A DNA stretch of 64,000 nt from Pleionea sediminis (GTDB taxonomy: Bacteria; Pseudomonadota; Gammaproteobacteria; Enterobacterales; Kangiellaceae), in the NCBI RefSeq assembly GCF_007570825.1, contig NZ_SUNB01000009.1, forward strand, positions 62,001 through 126,000. The letters run 5' to 3'. The position numbers were made by a program, and so were the translations under genes. The notes beneath the pieces are model-generated. The model was not told where the DNA came from. It was given only the letters and a program-made list of their open reading frames with translations, and ran no database searches. This document shows positions 19,934 to 29,177 of the stretch, one piece after another; within the stretch, counting starts at the first letter, position 1, and every line of letters starts with the position of its first letter.

Positions 19934-20045
19934 TGCTTTTCGTAAAGTTAATGGCCGATTTAACAACTTTTTTTTTAACTCGGTAAAAATTACTGCCAAA
20001 TGTTAGAATAATGACATCGAGTTTTAAGAAAATGGTAATTTCAAA

Positions 20046-20303
20046 ATGGTAAGGTTCAACCTTTTTTCGACCGACGGATGTCACCTGTGTGAGCAAGCGA
20101 TTGGTATGTTTTATTATGCGAAGCAACACAAATTAATCGCTGATGACATTGAATTAGGTATCGTCGATATTGTTTCCGATAAAAAACTGGTGGATGCGTA
20201 CGGTGAACGAATTCCAGTGCTTTTTTCATGCCAGACTCAGGCAGAATTGGGGTGGCCGTTTGAGCTGGATGAATTGGTGTCCTGGATTAGCTCAGAAAAA
20301 TAA
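20046..20303 (+). CDS. Glutaredoxin-like thioredoxin-fold protein
   Basis: 85-aa cytosolic protein of the short glutaredoxin/DUF836 type. The redox motif CHLC (Cys12-Cys15) follows the first beta strand (FNLFSTDGC), and the cis-Pro region is RIPVLF, as in the family. It probably takes part in thiol-disulphide exchange; the partner is unknown. It stands alone, without a clear terminator. Confidence 0.8.
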   Translation: MVRFNLFSTDGCHLCEQAIGMFYYAKQHKLIADDIELGIVDIVSDKKLVDAYGERIPVLFSCQTQAELGWPFELDELVSWISSEK

Positions 20304-20967
20304 ATCATCACACTTATCGGCAAGCCTAGGAATTCGCTAAGACCAGCAAATCGTATTAACTAAATTTTTGGATAAAAGACAGATCCATGAACCAAAGATT
20401 GTCGATGACAAACTAGTTCATTAGTAGTTCAGTAATATTGCTCTCAATTTTTACTCAATCGATGAGATTGAGAACGTCGGTCAACCATTCAAAGTCGTCG
20501 CCATTCTATTTATCAAATTAGGTGTCCGTTTAATTTGGATATTCCTATTATCGAATTTTTAACGAATGGTATTTATGAAAATGGCTTTATTGGTGGTTTT
20601 TCAAAAAGGAGCCGTGTGAAAGACACGCGAATCCTTGGGACTTTAAAATTTAAAGAACTTAAGTTTGATTGTTGACATTAATAGTCGGAGCTTTTAGCCG
20701 TAATGAAATTTGCAGGTTAAATCGTTTTGCAGGTTTTGATTGCGGTTCGAGTCATAAACAAGAAGTCTATATTTAATGTCGGTATAAATCGCAACTAGTA
20801 AATCCACATTTGAAACCCTTAAAAATTATTTTATATTCCTAAAAGTTTTAAAAACTCTAGTTTCGTGACGTTGAGATACGTCATTTTTATCCAGAACGAG
20901 TTAAGACTGCTGTTTAATCCTTGTTTGAATTCATCTCTGAGATGGTGCTTAGAAGCTTAGGATAATC
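20304..20967. other. Long intergenic region upstream of psrA
   Basis: About 660 bases without a supportable gene. One plus-strand frame ending near 20670 stays open for roughly 60 codons but has no credible start; it could be a gene remnant, or chance. Confidence 0.4.
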
Positions 20968-20996
20968 TTGACAATAGTATCATTTGAACGTATGTT
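20968..20996 (+). promoter_or_regulatory. psrA-fadE promoter
   Basis: Consensus -35 TTGACA (20968-20973), exactly 17 bases of spacer, -10 TATGTT (20991-20996), about 120 bases upstream of psrA. The -10 is covered by PsrA-like operator boxes. Confidence 0.75.
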
Positions 20997-21010
20997 TCAA
21001 ACAACTGTTT
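20983..21010 (+). promoter_or_regulatory. Two overlapping PsrA-like operator boxes
   Basis: Box 1, TTTGAACGTATGTTTCAAA (20983-21001), contains the inverted repeat TTTGAA-N7-TTCAAA and reads GAAC-N4-GTTTC. Box 2, CAAACAACTGTTT (20998-21010), reads CAAAC-N4-GTTT. Both fit the G/C-AAAC-N2-4-GTTT-G/C consensus known for Pseudomonas PsrA, and box 1 spans the -10 element. This implies autorepression relieved by long-chain acyl ligands. The match is seen in the sequence; the regulation is inference. Confidence 0.65.
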
Positions 21011-21118
21011 AGATTTTCGGGTTGGCAGTACTCCTATGGCTTAAGTTGTCATAAATCCGATAAACAGAATTATTGTTAAGAATAGTGTCCGTTTCCCTAT
21101 TATTAAGTGAGATTTTGA

Positions 21119-21745
21119 ATGAGTAGCAAACAGTCCACAAAAGATCGCATTCTCGATGCAGCAGAGGCGTTATTTGCGGACCGTGGTTTTGCTGAAACGA
21201 GCTTAAGAACGATAACAAACCGAGCAGATGTTAATTTAGCGTCGGTGAATTATCACTTTGGTTCGAAGAAGTCGCTGATTCAGGCTGTGTTCAATCGCTT
21301 TCTCCAAAAGTTTGTAACTCACCTCGACAAAGAGTTAACACCGATTGAACAGGGTTTAGATGCCCCCAGTGTCGAACAAGTGTTGCACACTCTTGTTAAG
21401 CCGTTGATGTCGATGGATAAGGACCGGCACGAGGGATCTTCGAACTTTATGAAGCTTTTGGGAAGGGCGTATGCAGAGAGTCAAGGTCACATGCGACGTT
21501 TTATGCAAGAGCATTACGCACACTATTTACGGCGATTTACATCGCAACTGCATCGCGCTGCACCAAATTTAGCTAACAATGAGATGTTTTGGCGTCTACA
21601 CTTTATGCTGGGGACGGTTATTTTCACCCTGGCGGGCAGTGACGCCTTACATGAGATTGCAGCCGCAGATTTTAAAGAATCAGTAACGCTGGAGCAGACG
21701 CTAGAACGACTCCTGCCGTTTCTTGCAGCCGGGTTTAAATCTTAA
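21119..21745 (+). CDS. psrA: TetR-family fatty-acid-responsive regulator PsrA
   Basis: 208 aa. The N-terminal TetR helix-turn-helix (about 8-55: RILDAAEALFADRGFAETSL, then VNLASVNYHFGSKKSLIQAVF) closely follows Pseudomonas PsrA, which senses long-chain fatty acids and represses beta-oxidation genes while activating rpoS there. The C-terminal half is the all-helical ligand domain. The gene sits 39 bases upstream of fadE with no terminator between, so the regulator and the first beta-oxidation enzyme form one operon. PsrA-like boxes lie over its own promoter. The gene call is very secure, the PsrA assignment strong. Confidence 0.9.
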   Translation: MSSKQSTKDRILDAAEALFADRGFAETSLRTITNRADVNLASVNYHFGSKKSLIQAVFNRFLQKFVTHLDKELTPIEQGLDAPSVEQVLHTLVKPLMSMDKDRHEGSSNFMKLLGRAYAESQGHMRRFMQEHYAHYLRRFTSQLHRAAPNLANNEMFWRLHFMLGTVIFTLAGSDALHEIAAADFKESVTLEQTLERLLPFLAAGFKS

Positions 21746-21784
21746 TATGTCTATCATTGCAAACTTGTTGATTGGAGTGTAACT

Positions 21785-24247
21785 ATGATTACCTTAGGAC
21801 AAATATTGGCACTACTCATCGTTGTATGGGTGAGTGCATACAAACGAATGCGAACAGGTACCGCGTTAGCTCTAGCTGCCGCTGTGCTTGTTGGTTTAGG
21901 TGTAATTTACGAAGTGACGATTTTGCCGTGGATTCTTCTCGGTGCGTTTGCTGCTTTGTATTTCTTGCACGATTTGCGCAAAGACAAAATCACCTTACCA
22001 ATTTTTAAAATGTTTAAGTCTGTGTTACCACCTATGAATCAAACTGAAAAAGACGCTTTAGAAGCGGGTGATGTTTGGTGGGACGGTGAGCTGTTCAAGG
22101 GTAACCCGGACTGGAATCAATTATTGAGCTTTCCGAAGCCCGAGTTGACCAAAGAAGAACGCGACTTTGTGGATAATCAGGCAAATACTCTTTGCGAAAT
22201 GGTTAACGATTGGAAAGTCGTTCATGAAGACAAAGACTTACCACCTGAAGCCTGGGAATATATGAAGAAAGAAGGTTTCCTTGGAATGATTATTCCGAAA
22301 GAATACGGTGGTAAGGGATTCTCTGCTTTAGCGCACTCGACGGTTGTACAGAAACTAGCGACTCGCAGTGGTTCGATGTCAGTTTCTGTTATGGTTCCAA
22401 ACTCGCTTGGTCCAGCAGAGTTATTGTTGCATTACGGTACTGAAGAGCAAAAGAATTATTACTTGCCTCGTTTAGCGAAAGGTGAAGAGATTCCTTGTTT
22501 TGCGTTGACTGGTCCTGAAGCTGGTTCCGATGCCGGTGCAATTCCTGATTCAGGTGTTGTTTGTAAGGGTGAGTACAAAGGCGAAGAAGTACTGGGCATT
22601 CGAGTCAGTTGGAATAAGCGTTACATTACGCTTGCGCCCGTAGCAACTGTTTTAGGTTTAGCTTTTAAACTTTATGATCCAGACGGGCTATTGGGTGATG
22701 AAGAAGATTTAGGTATTACTTGCGCGTTAATTCCAACGGATCACGAAGGTGTTGAAACTGGAAATCGCCATTATCCAATGGGTCAAGCATTCATGAATGG
22801 TCCAACGCATGGTAAAGATGTATTTATTCCTATCGATTGGATTATTGGTGGTAAAGAATATGCCGGTAAGGGCTGGCGAATGCTGGTTGAGTGTTTGTCT
22901 GCAGGTCGTGGAATTTCACTACCGAGTTCTGCAACCGCTACGGGTAAATTATCTTACCGTATGACTGGTGCTTACTCAGTTCTGAGAAAGCAATTCAAAA
23001 CGTCGATTGGTCATTTCGAAGGTGTAGAAGAAGCGCTTGCGCGGATTGCTGGTAACACGTATCAACTTGAAGCAATGCGGATTATGACGGCTGGTGCGGT
23101 CGACTTAGCCGTTAAACCATCGGTGGTCACTGCGATAGCGAAGTATCACATGACTGAAATGGCGCGTTCTGTAGTGACTGACGCAATGGATGTTCATGCG
23201 GGTCGTGGTGTAATTATGGGTGAGCGTAACTACTTGTCGGGTGGTTATATGTCGATGCCGATTTCAATTACCGTAGAAGGCGCTAATATTTTAACGCGAA
23301 ACCTGATGATCTTTGGTCAAGGAGCTGTGCGTTGTCATCCATTTGTGTTCCGTGAAATGGAAGCGGCAGCAAACCCAAATCAGAAAGAAGGTCTGGATCA
23401 ATTCGACAGCCTGTTCTTCCGTCACGTTGGTTATGGCGTTAGTAACTTCATTCGTACTGTAAGCCTTGGATTAACTGGTGGGCGAATTGCGAAAAAGCCG
23501 GTTGGGGGTGATACCGCTCGTTATTATCAACATTTAACTCGCATGAGTTCTGCGCTTGCATTAGTGTCGGATATCTCGATGATGGTGTTTGGTGGCGATC
23601 TTAAGCGATTGGAGCGTTTGTCAGCTCGTTTAGGTGATGTATTAAGTCATTTGTACTTGGCTTCAACGGTATTGAAGTATTACGAAGACAATGGTCGTCC
23701 TTTAACAGATTTGCCCTACGTTGAGTGGTGTTTACAGCGTAGCTTGTACGAAATGCAAAATGCCTTCCGTGGATTCTTCGAGAATCTTCCAATTAAAGGT
23801 TTAGGAACAGCACTTAAGTGGATTGTTTTCCCTTACGGTATGCGTTTCAAGAAACCAAGTGACCGTTTGGATCATGAAATTGTCAAGCCAATGCTTAGTG
23901 ATAATGAATTGCGTGACCGTATCACTTTGGATTCTTACATTGGCGAGTCTGACGATGATCCTGCCGGTCGGGTGGAAAATGCATTCAAGAAAGTATTAGC
24001 TGTTGCTTCAATCGAAAAGCAGTTGCGTAAAGCAACGAAAGAAGGGAAGTTGGCTGCGGGTCGGAGTTACCAGGAGACTGCGGAAACTGCAGTAGCTGCA
24101 GGTATTCTGACGCAAGAAGAAGCTGATCTTTACATTGAAGCAGAAGCGGCTCGTTCTGATGCCATTCAAGTTGATGATTACTCAAAAGAGTACATTGCAA
24201 CAGGTAAAGAAAGTTCGAGTAAAGCGTCTTCTAAAGAAGCTGCTTAA
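21785..24247 (+). CDS. fadE: Acyl-CoA dehydrogenase FadE
   Basis: First oxidation step of fatty-acid beta-oxidation: acyl-CoA to trans-2-enoyl-CoA, using FAD. 820 aa, as in E. coli FadE. There are two N-terminal transmembrane helices (about 5-60), then the acyl-CoA dehydrogenase N, middle and C domains (about 120-500; CFALTGPEAGSDAG and HAGRGVIMGERNYL motifs) and the C-terminal DUF1974 region typical of FadE. A Ser/Lys-rich tail ends the protein. Co-transcribed with psrA, which probably represses it. Confidence 0.95.
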   Translation: MITLGQILALLIVVWVSAYKRMRTGTALALAAAVLVGLGVIYEVTILPWILLGAFAALYFLHDLRKDKITLPIFKMFKSVLPPMNQTEKDALEAGDVWWDGELFKGNPDWNQLLSFPKPELTKEERDFVDNQANTLCEMVNDWKVVHEDKDLPPEAWEYMKKEGFLGMIIPKEYGGKGFSALAHSTVVQKLATRSGSMSVSVMVPNSLGPAELLLHYGTEEQKNYYLPRLAKGEEIPCFALTGPEAGSDAGAIPDSGVVCKGEYKGEEVLGIRVSWNKRYITLAPVATVLGLAFKLYDPDGLLGDEEDLGITCALIPTDHEGVETGNRHYPMGQAFMNGPTHGKDVFIPIDWIIGGKEYAGKGWRMLVECLSAGRGISLPSSATATGKLSYRMTGAYSVLRKQFKTSIGHFEGVEEALARIAGNTYQLEAMRIMTAGAVDLAVKPSVVTAIAKYHMTEMARSVVTDAMDVHAGRGVIMGERNYLSGGYMSMPISITVEGANILTRNLMIFGQGAVRCHPFVFREMEAAANPNQKEGLDQFDSLFFRHVGYGVSNFIRTVSLGLTGGRIAKKPVGGDTARYYQHLTRMSSALALVSDISMMVFGGDLKRLERLSARLGDVLSHLYLASTVLKYYEDNGRPLTDLPYVEWCLQRSLYEMQNAFRGFFENLPIKGLGTALKWIVFPYGMRFKKPSDRLDHEIVKPMLSDNELRDRITLDSYIGESDDDPAGRVENAFKKVLAVASIEKQLRKATKEGKLAAGRSYQETAETAVAAGILTQEEADLYIEAEAARSDAIQVDDYSKEYIATGKESSSKASSKEAA

Positions 24248-24271
24248 TCGTTTACGGATAAATATCCGAAG

Positions 24272-24303
24272 AAAAACCTGCTCTTGAAGAGCAGGTTTTT
24301 TTA
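24272..24303 (+). terminator. Terminator of psrA-fadE
   Basis: Stem AAAACCTGCTCT / AGAGCAGGTTTT with a short loop and T run, 25 bases after the fadE stop. Confidence 0.9.
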
Positions 24304-24409
24304 TGTGAAGAATAAAGTTCAGATGATCTTTAGTTTTGTATTCAATGGACTTTGCTTGCGAACTCTGAACCAATATTCTTTGGGGCAATATTAGAATTAA
24401 TTTGGAAAA

Positions 24410-26938
24410 TCAGTTTTTTTCAATCCACAAAGCATTCTCGGGAGAAGCGAGGAAATAACCTTGAACGAGATCGATACCGCCTTGTTCGATATTTTGCAAT
24501 GCTTCGATGTTTTCAATGGCTTTGACTGTGGTTTTTACACCACTTGATCGAGCAACTTCAGCCATCGAGTGCATCAGTTTTTTATCAACGGGATCCCAGG
24601 CGATATTCTGCGTAAAGAGACCATCAATTTTGATTCCATTAATGGGGAGCTCACGAATTTTTGAAAATAAACTGAAGTTTCTCCCAAAGTCATCCACTTG
24701 AAAACGGCATCCTAATCCGACCATATCGTCTAAAATCGGAATGAGTTGTTCGCGATAATGTAGTAAGTGATGTTCTCGTAATTCAAACTGAAATTGCGGG
24801 CATAGCTTAGGGTGTGCTTCCAGTAAGTTTAATAGTTTATTACTTACGTCGTTATCCAACAGTGTTTGCGCCGAAACATTGATGTTAATTATGGGAGCTG
24901 TTTGATAAGAACTTAATGTTTTAACCAATTCCTGCAGTACCCAATAGTCAACGCGAGATATTAAATCGAATCTTTCTGCATCACTTAAAAAAGCACCGGG
25001 TGTAAAGAGTTTGCCATCGTCAAACTCTAGCCGGACAAACGTTTCATATTCGGCTGGAATGCAGTTTTGCTTTACCCATTGCTTGTAATCTTTTCCTTTG
25101 ATTATTTCTAATGCTTTGAGATCAATATCTGATGTATTAAAAATGGGTTGGAAAAGCAATTTAAAATTGTCGTTACTTAATCCCTTTTCTATTCGAGCTC
25201 GCCATCCTGGTGATTGACTTTGTGCGATTTCAGAATTGTCTTCGTCACTAAAAATGTAAACTTGATTCTTTCCCTGTGATTTAGCTTTTTTGCAGGCATA
25301 ATCGGCTTGAGCAAGCAGTTGTTTACGATCATTATTTGATACGGATATGGTGGTTACACCAATACTGCCGGAGACGGAATAATCTTGATCTTCAATGGTA
25401 AAACTGGTTCCGCTAAGCACGTCTTTAAAACTTTCAGCGAGATCTTTAAGCGCAGTTTTCGGAGTATCGTGCAGCAGAACGGCAAACTCGTCACCGCCTA
25501 ACCTTGCTGCAAGATCGCGATGACGTAAACGAGACCGAATTTTTTCGCCAATGGTTACCAATAATTGGTCACCTGCTGCATGACCGGCTTCATCATTAAT
25601 CATTTTAAAGTTGTCGAGATCAATGTATAGGAGAGCGCTGTCGAGCCGAGTCACGCGAATACTTTGTGCTTCTTGCTCCAGAAGTTGATCAAAGTAAGTC
25701 CGATTTAATAATTGGGTTAAGTGGTCATGATTCAATTGCCAGTTTAATTCATCTTCAATAAGCTTCCTCTCGGAAATATTTTTGAAAACTATAACGGAAC
25801 CTTGAGTTTTTTCTAGATGATTTAAAGGATGAATCGTGCATTCAACATGAATAGGTTGTTTGTCAGCTGTCCAAAAAATAGTTTCCCAATCGTCGAGAGA
25901 ATCTTTGAGTAGGTAAGCCTGATACAGATAATTGGTTTCATCTGATATATTGCGGCCAAATTCATCGGCAAAGTGAAATCGTTTATGGGCGTATTGGCCA
26001 AGCAGTTGATTTTGCTCCGTATAATTTAGAATGCGAAGTCCAGCGGGATTGATAAAGGTGACTCTTCCGACTTCATCGACGCCATAAATTCCCTCGCCAA
26101 CGGACTTTAAAATGCTTTGCAAATGAAGTTTTTGCTGGTCCAATCGTTGTTGCGAAGCAATTTGTTTTATCATCGAACTAACGCGTGTTCGAAACAGTTT
26201 CATGGACTCGTTTTTGAACATGCACTCTTGAGCACCTGAGTTTAAACATTCTTCGATAACTTCTTCTTTGTAGGTTCCCGTGAGCACAGTTTTTAAAATT
26301 GATTGGTGAGCTTCTGACTCGCTCATTCTTTGACATAACATTGCACCATTGGCACCAGGCATAAAATAATCGATGATGGCCAAATCAAAGGTATTTTCTT
26401 GCAAGATATCCCAGGCGTTTTCCGCATCGGTTGCCACGGTTACCTCGAGTCCCAATTTTTCGAGTTGTTTGCCATAGATTCGTCGGACGCTTTTGGAATC
26501 ATCGACCAGGAGGACTTTCGGTTTATCTTCAGTATTTTCTTCTTGCAACTTTTCTTTAGAAAATGAAGACCGGTTCATCAGCTGTTGAATGATACTTTCG
26601 CTATTTCGAAAGTCTTTCCACAGTTGGATGACCGTATTTGGTCGGTCTGCAAGAAGGTCAATGTTAGGCTCTTCCATATTCCGAGCAAAGACCAAAAGGG
26701 GGAGTCTATCGACCGGCGACTCGGACACTAACTTAACGAGATCTTTTTGCTGTTGCCGACTTTTACTGGGCCAGCCGATCACCAATAATTCTGAAATTTG
26801 ATCCGGTGATTGCTGAAGGAAATCGAAAAACGTAGAATAACTATCAAAACTTTGAACTCGATATTTTAATTGCTGTAATAATCGATTGAGTCCAAACCGG
26901 AGAGTTGGTGAGGGCTCAATTAGTGTGATTGAATTCAA
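24410..26938 (-). CDS. Response regulator with REC, PAS, GGDEF and degenerate EAL domains
   Basis: 842-aa cytosolic signalling protein. A divergent receiver-like N-terminus (1-115) precedes a canonical REC domain (about 140-260, phospho-acceptor Asp190 in IIDYFMP), a PAS domain (about 270-390), GGDEF (GGDEF motif at 481-485 with an RHRD I-site just upstream, so the cyclase is probably active and product-inhibited) and an EAL-like domain (about 585-840). In the EAL domain the name motif reads ETF, and the AEGVE loop reads VKAIE, losing its first Glu, whereas N(INV)S, FELRE, DDFG and IKIDG are kept. The phosphodiesterase may therefore be weak or regulatory. No partner kinase is adjacent. Confidence 0.85.
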   Translation of the reverse strand: MNSITLIEPSPTLRFGLNRLLQQLKYRVQSFDSYSTFFDFLQQSPDQISELLVIGWPSKSRQQQKDLVKLVSESPVDRLPLLVFARNMEEPNIDLLADRPNTVIQLWKDFRNSESIIQQLMNRSSFSKEKLQEENTEDKPKVLLVDDSKSVRRIYGKQLEKLGLEVTVATDAENAWDILQENTFDLAIIDYFMPGANGAMLCQRMSESEAHQSILKTVLTGTYKEEVIEECLNSGAQECMFKNESMKLFRTRVSSMIKQIASQQRLDQQKLHLQSILKSVGEGIYGVDEVGRVTFINPAGLRILNYTEQNQLLGQYAHKRFHFADEFGRNISDETNYLYQAYLLKDSLDDWETIFWTADKQPIHVECTIHPLNHLEKTQGSVIVFKNISERKLIEDELNWQLNHDHLTQLLNRTYFDQLLEQEAQSIRVTRLDSALLYIDLDNFKMINDEAGHAAGDQLLVTIGEKIRSRLRHRDLAARLGGDEFAVLLHDTPKTALKDLAESFKDVLSGTSFTIEDQDYSVSGSIGVTTISVSNNDRKQLLAQADYACKKAKSQGKNQVYIFSDEDNSEIAQSQSPGWRARIEKGLSNDNFKLLFQPIFNTSDIDLKALEIIKGKDYKQWVKQNCIPAEYETFVRLEFDDGKLFTPGAFLSDAERFDLISRVDYWVLQELVKTLSSYQTAPIININVSAQTLLDNDVSNKLLNLLEAHPKLCPQFQFELREHHLLHYREQLIPILDDMVGLGCRFQVDDFGRNFSLFSKIRELPINGIKIDGLFTQNIAWDPVDKKLMHSMAEVARSSGVKTTVKAIENIEALQNIEQGGIDLVQGYFLASPENALWIEKN

Positions 26939-27085
26939 AGCTTTTCGATCCTACCGCTGTTATTTGTGTTGGTATCATTATAATAGATGAAAATTTGATT
27001 GCGAATTAATAATTTACGTGGATTTCGGTGCTAGAATTGTTATCAATTCTCGTGTTTTACACCATTCAATAGGAAGTTACTCACT

Positions 27086-27739
27086 ATGAAATTAATACAT
27101 AAATTTGCTGCATCTGCGATGACTCTTGCTATTTTATCGGGTTGCCAGACTTACGATCCTTATACCGGTGAAAGCAAAGTCAGTAATGCGACCACCTTTG
27201 GTGCGATTGGTGCCGTTGTGTGTGGTGCGATAGGATCGCGTAAAAGCAGCAAACGCGCAAGAAACGCGGCTGTAGGCTGTGGACTCATTGGTATGGGTAT
27301 TGGCGCCTACATGGATGCACAAGAGAAGAAGCTACGTCAGGAATTGGAAGGCACAGGTGTTCGCGTCGTGAGGGAAGGCGATAATATTCGATTGATTATG
27401 CCCAACAGCATTACTTTTGGTGTTGACCGTTCGGAGGTTCAATCGAGTGTGTATTCAACCTTGAATTCAGTCGCTAAAGTATTAGAAGAGTTTAATGAGT
27501 CTGTCTTATTGGTTGCTGGTCATACCGATTCTAGTGGTGCCGAATCGTACAACTTTGAGTTATCTGTAAAACGCGCTTCGAGTGTTGCATCTTACTTACG
27601 TCAACGTGGTGTTGCTGCTGAACGCTTAAAAGTACGTGGTTTTGGTGAAACAGCCCCAATCGCTTCAAATAGCACATCTCAAGGTCGTGCTGAAAACCGG
27701 CGTGTCGAGTTATTGATTGAGCCTAAAGCGCAACAATAA
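27086..27739 (+). CDS. OmpA-family lipoprotein with glycine-zipper segment
   Basis: 217 aa. Lipoprotein signal with lipobox LSGC (Cys20), then a Gly/Ala-rich hydrophobic hairpin (about 38-75, glycine-zipper-like) and a C-terminal OmpA domain (about 100-213) with the peptidoglycan-binding signature GHTDSSGAESYNFELSVKRA and ENRRVELLI. This is the YiaD-type arrangement: outer-membrane-anchored, binding peptidoglycan non-covalently. The ATG at 27086 is preceded by a GGAAG ribosome site. Confidence 0.85.
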   Translation: MKLIHKFAASAMTLAILSGCQTYDPYTGESKVSNATTFGAIGAVVCGAIGSRKSSKRARNAAVGCGLIGMGIGAYMDAQEKKLRQELEGTGVRVVREGDNIRLIMPNSITFGVDRSEVQSSVYSTLNSVAKVLEEFNESVLLVAGHTDSSGAESYNFELSVKRASSVASYLRQRGVAAERLKVRGFGETAPIASNSTSQGRAENRRVELLIEPKAQQ

Positions 27740-27770
27740 ATGTCGCATTCAGTAAAGTTTTGAATTTTTG

Positions 27771-28625
27771 ATGCCGTCTGCACGAAATCTGACGCCTAAA
27801 TATAACCAGGGTGACGAGCTGTCGCCCTGGCGAGAGTCTCTTAATCGAATTATCTTTGGATATCAAACTCGCCTGGGCAGGGCTTTTGACCTTGTTCTGA
27901 TTATCTCGATTTTATTAAGTGTCATCGCAATCATGCTCGATAGTGTTGAGGCGATTCGCTTGGAATACGGCAGTCTGTTATACGCAATAGAATGGGGATT
28001 CACCATTCTATTTACTATTGAATATCTATTACGTTTAATCTGTGTGAGAAAACCTTGGCTATACGCTCGTAGTTTCTATGGTGTGGTGGATCTCATGTCA
28101 GTTATTCCCACCTATCTTACGCTCATTATTCCGGGCGCCAAATACATGTTGGTGATTCGAATACTGCGTGTACTTCGTTTATTTCGAATTTTAAAACTGG
28201 CAGAGTACATCGGTGAAGCTCATGTCTTGATTACTGCCTTGACGAAAAGCCGACAAAAAATTCTCGTATTTTTATACACTGTCTTAACGTTAGTCGTGGT
28301 ATTTGGCTCTTTGCTTTACGTTGTCGAGGGCGATGAGAGTGGCTTCACCAGTATTCCAAAATCAGTTTATTGGGCGATTGTAACTTTAACGACGGTCGGT
28401 TACGGTGACATTGCACCAGTAACTCCTCTTGGACAATTTATTGCGGCCAGTATTATGATTATGGGATACGGCATTATTGCTGTGCCAACGGGAATCTATA
28501 GTGCCGAGTTAGTGAAAGCCTATACCGATAATAAAAATCCTGAGTCATGTACAGCATGCGGTGAAGCGGGCCATGACTTTGATGCTGTGTATTGTAAAAT
28601 GTGCGGTCACAAGCTGTCGGATTGA
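27771..28625 (+). CDS. Voltage-gated K+ channel-type ion transporter with zinc-ribbon tail
   Basis: 284-aa Kv-like channel: a six-helix core with an S4-like helix rich in spaced Arg (LVIRILRVLRLFRILKL) and selectivity filter TVGYGD at 208-213. The C-terminus carries a CxxC...CxxC zinc ribbon (Cys260, 263, 275, 278), a tail seen in many gammaproteobacterial members and probably used for assembly or gating. The predicted role is K+ flux and membrane-potential control. A TTG at 27768 would add one residue; the ATG at 27771 is preferred. Confidence 0.85.
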   Translation: MPSARNLTPKYNQGDELSPWRESLNRIIFGYQTRLGRAFDLVLIISILLSVIAIMLDSVEAIRLEYGSLLYAIEWGFTILFTIEYLLRLICVRKPWLYARSFYGVVDLMSVIPTYLTLIIPGAKYMLVIRILRVLRLFRILKLAEYIGEAHVLITALTKSRQKILVFLYTVLTLVVVFGSLLYVVEGDESGFTSIPKSVYWAIVTLTTVGYGDIAPVTPLGQFIAASIMIMGYGIIAVPTGIYSAELVKAYTDNKNPESCTACGEAGHDFDAVYCKMCGHKLSD

Positions 28626-28688
28626 TTCTAAGCTAGTAATGGCATTCAAATCAGATGGCCTCCTGAAGAGAAAGTTTTCCCCGGTCAG

Positions 28689-28877
28689 TTAGGCTTTCAA
28701 ATAAGCCGAATAGCGATTTTCTAAATCTCCCAATAATTGCGACAGATCTTGCGCGATGTCTTCTGTTTGCGTCTTTTTCAATAGCATCGGTTTTTCTTCA
28801 AACGCTTTTAAAATGGCAAATTGAGAGTCGCGGGTTGATGCGATGGCTTGAATTAGCGTGTCTTTGCAGTGATTCAT
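28689..28877 (-). CDS. Small helical protein of unknown function
   Basis: 62-aa protein, mostly amphipathic helix, basic and Gln/Lys-rich, no signal or membrane segment. I do not recognise it. The ATG at 28877 has an AAGGA ribosome site at eight-base spacing; an ATG at 28886 is an alternative but overlaps that site. It sits alone between the channel gene and leuA. The ribosome site and composition favour a real gene. Confidence 0.5.
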   Translation of the reverse strand: MNHCKDTLIQAIASTRDSQFAILKAFEEKPMLLKKTQTEDIAQDLSQLLGDLENRYSAYLKA

Positions 28878-29177
28878 AATAAGCATCCTTGGGAGCGATT
28901 AATTTAACTTACTTATTCAGTGTATCTCGCTAAGCGTTTTATGAAATGAAAAGTTTCGAATACCTTTGTGAGATTTTGTCCATTTTTTCAGTGTGATTTT
29001 CCGCTATCCCATTCTAGCTTGCCCCAATTAGATGCAAAAAGATTGACTCAGAGCCATCCATATTCCTTTGAGTCATTTAGTGGCCTAGATTTTAGGGGGA
29101 TATTCCTAATGGTGATTTGTTGAACAGTTAGTGCCGACTAGTATGAAATTATCCTCTCATTAAAAAGGGTTTTATCT

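Noticed and set aside
20520-20670. Roughly 50-codon plus-strand frame ending near 20670
   Set aside because: No credible start codon or ribosome site; the sequence matches nothing I recognise, so a remnant cannot be told from chance.
21750-21775. CAAACTTGTTG as a third PsrA box just before fadE
   Set aside because: Only one half matches the consensus and it lies inside the operon, with no promoter beside it.
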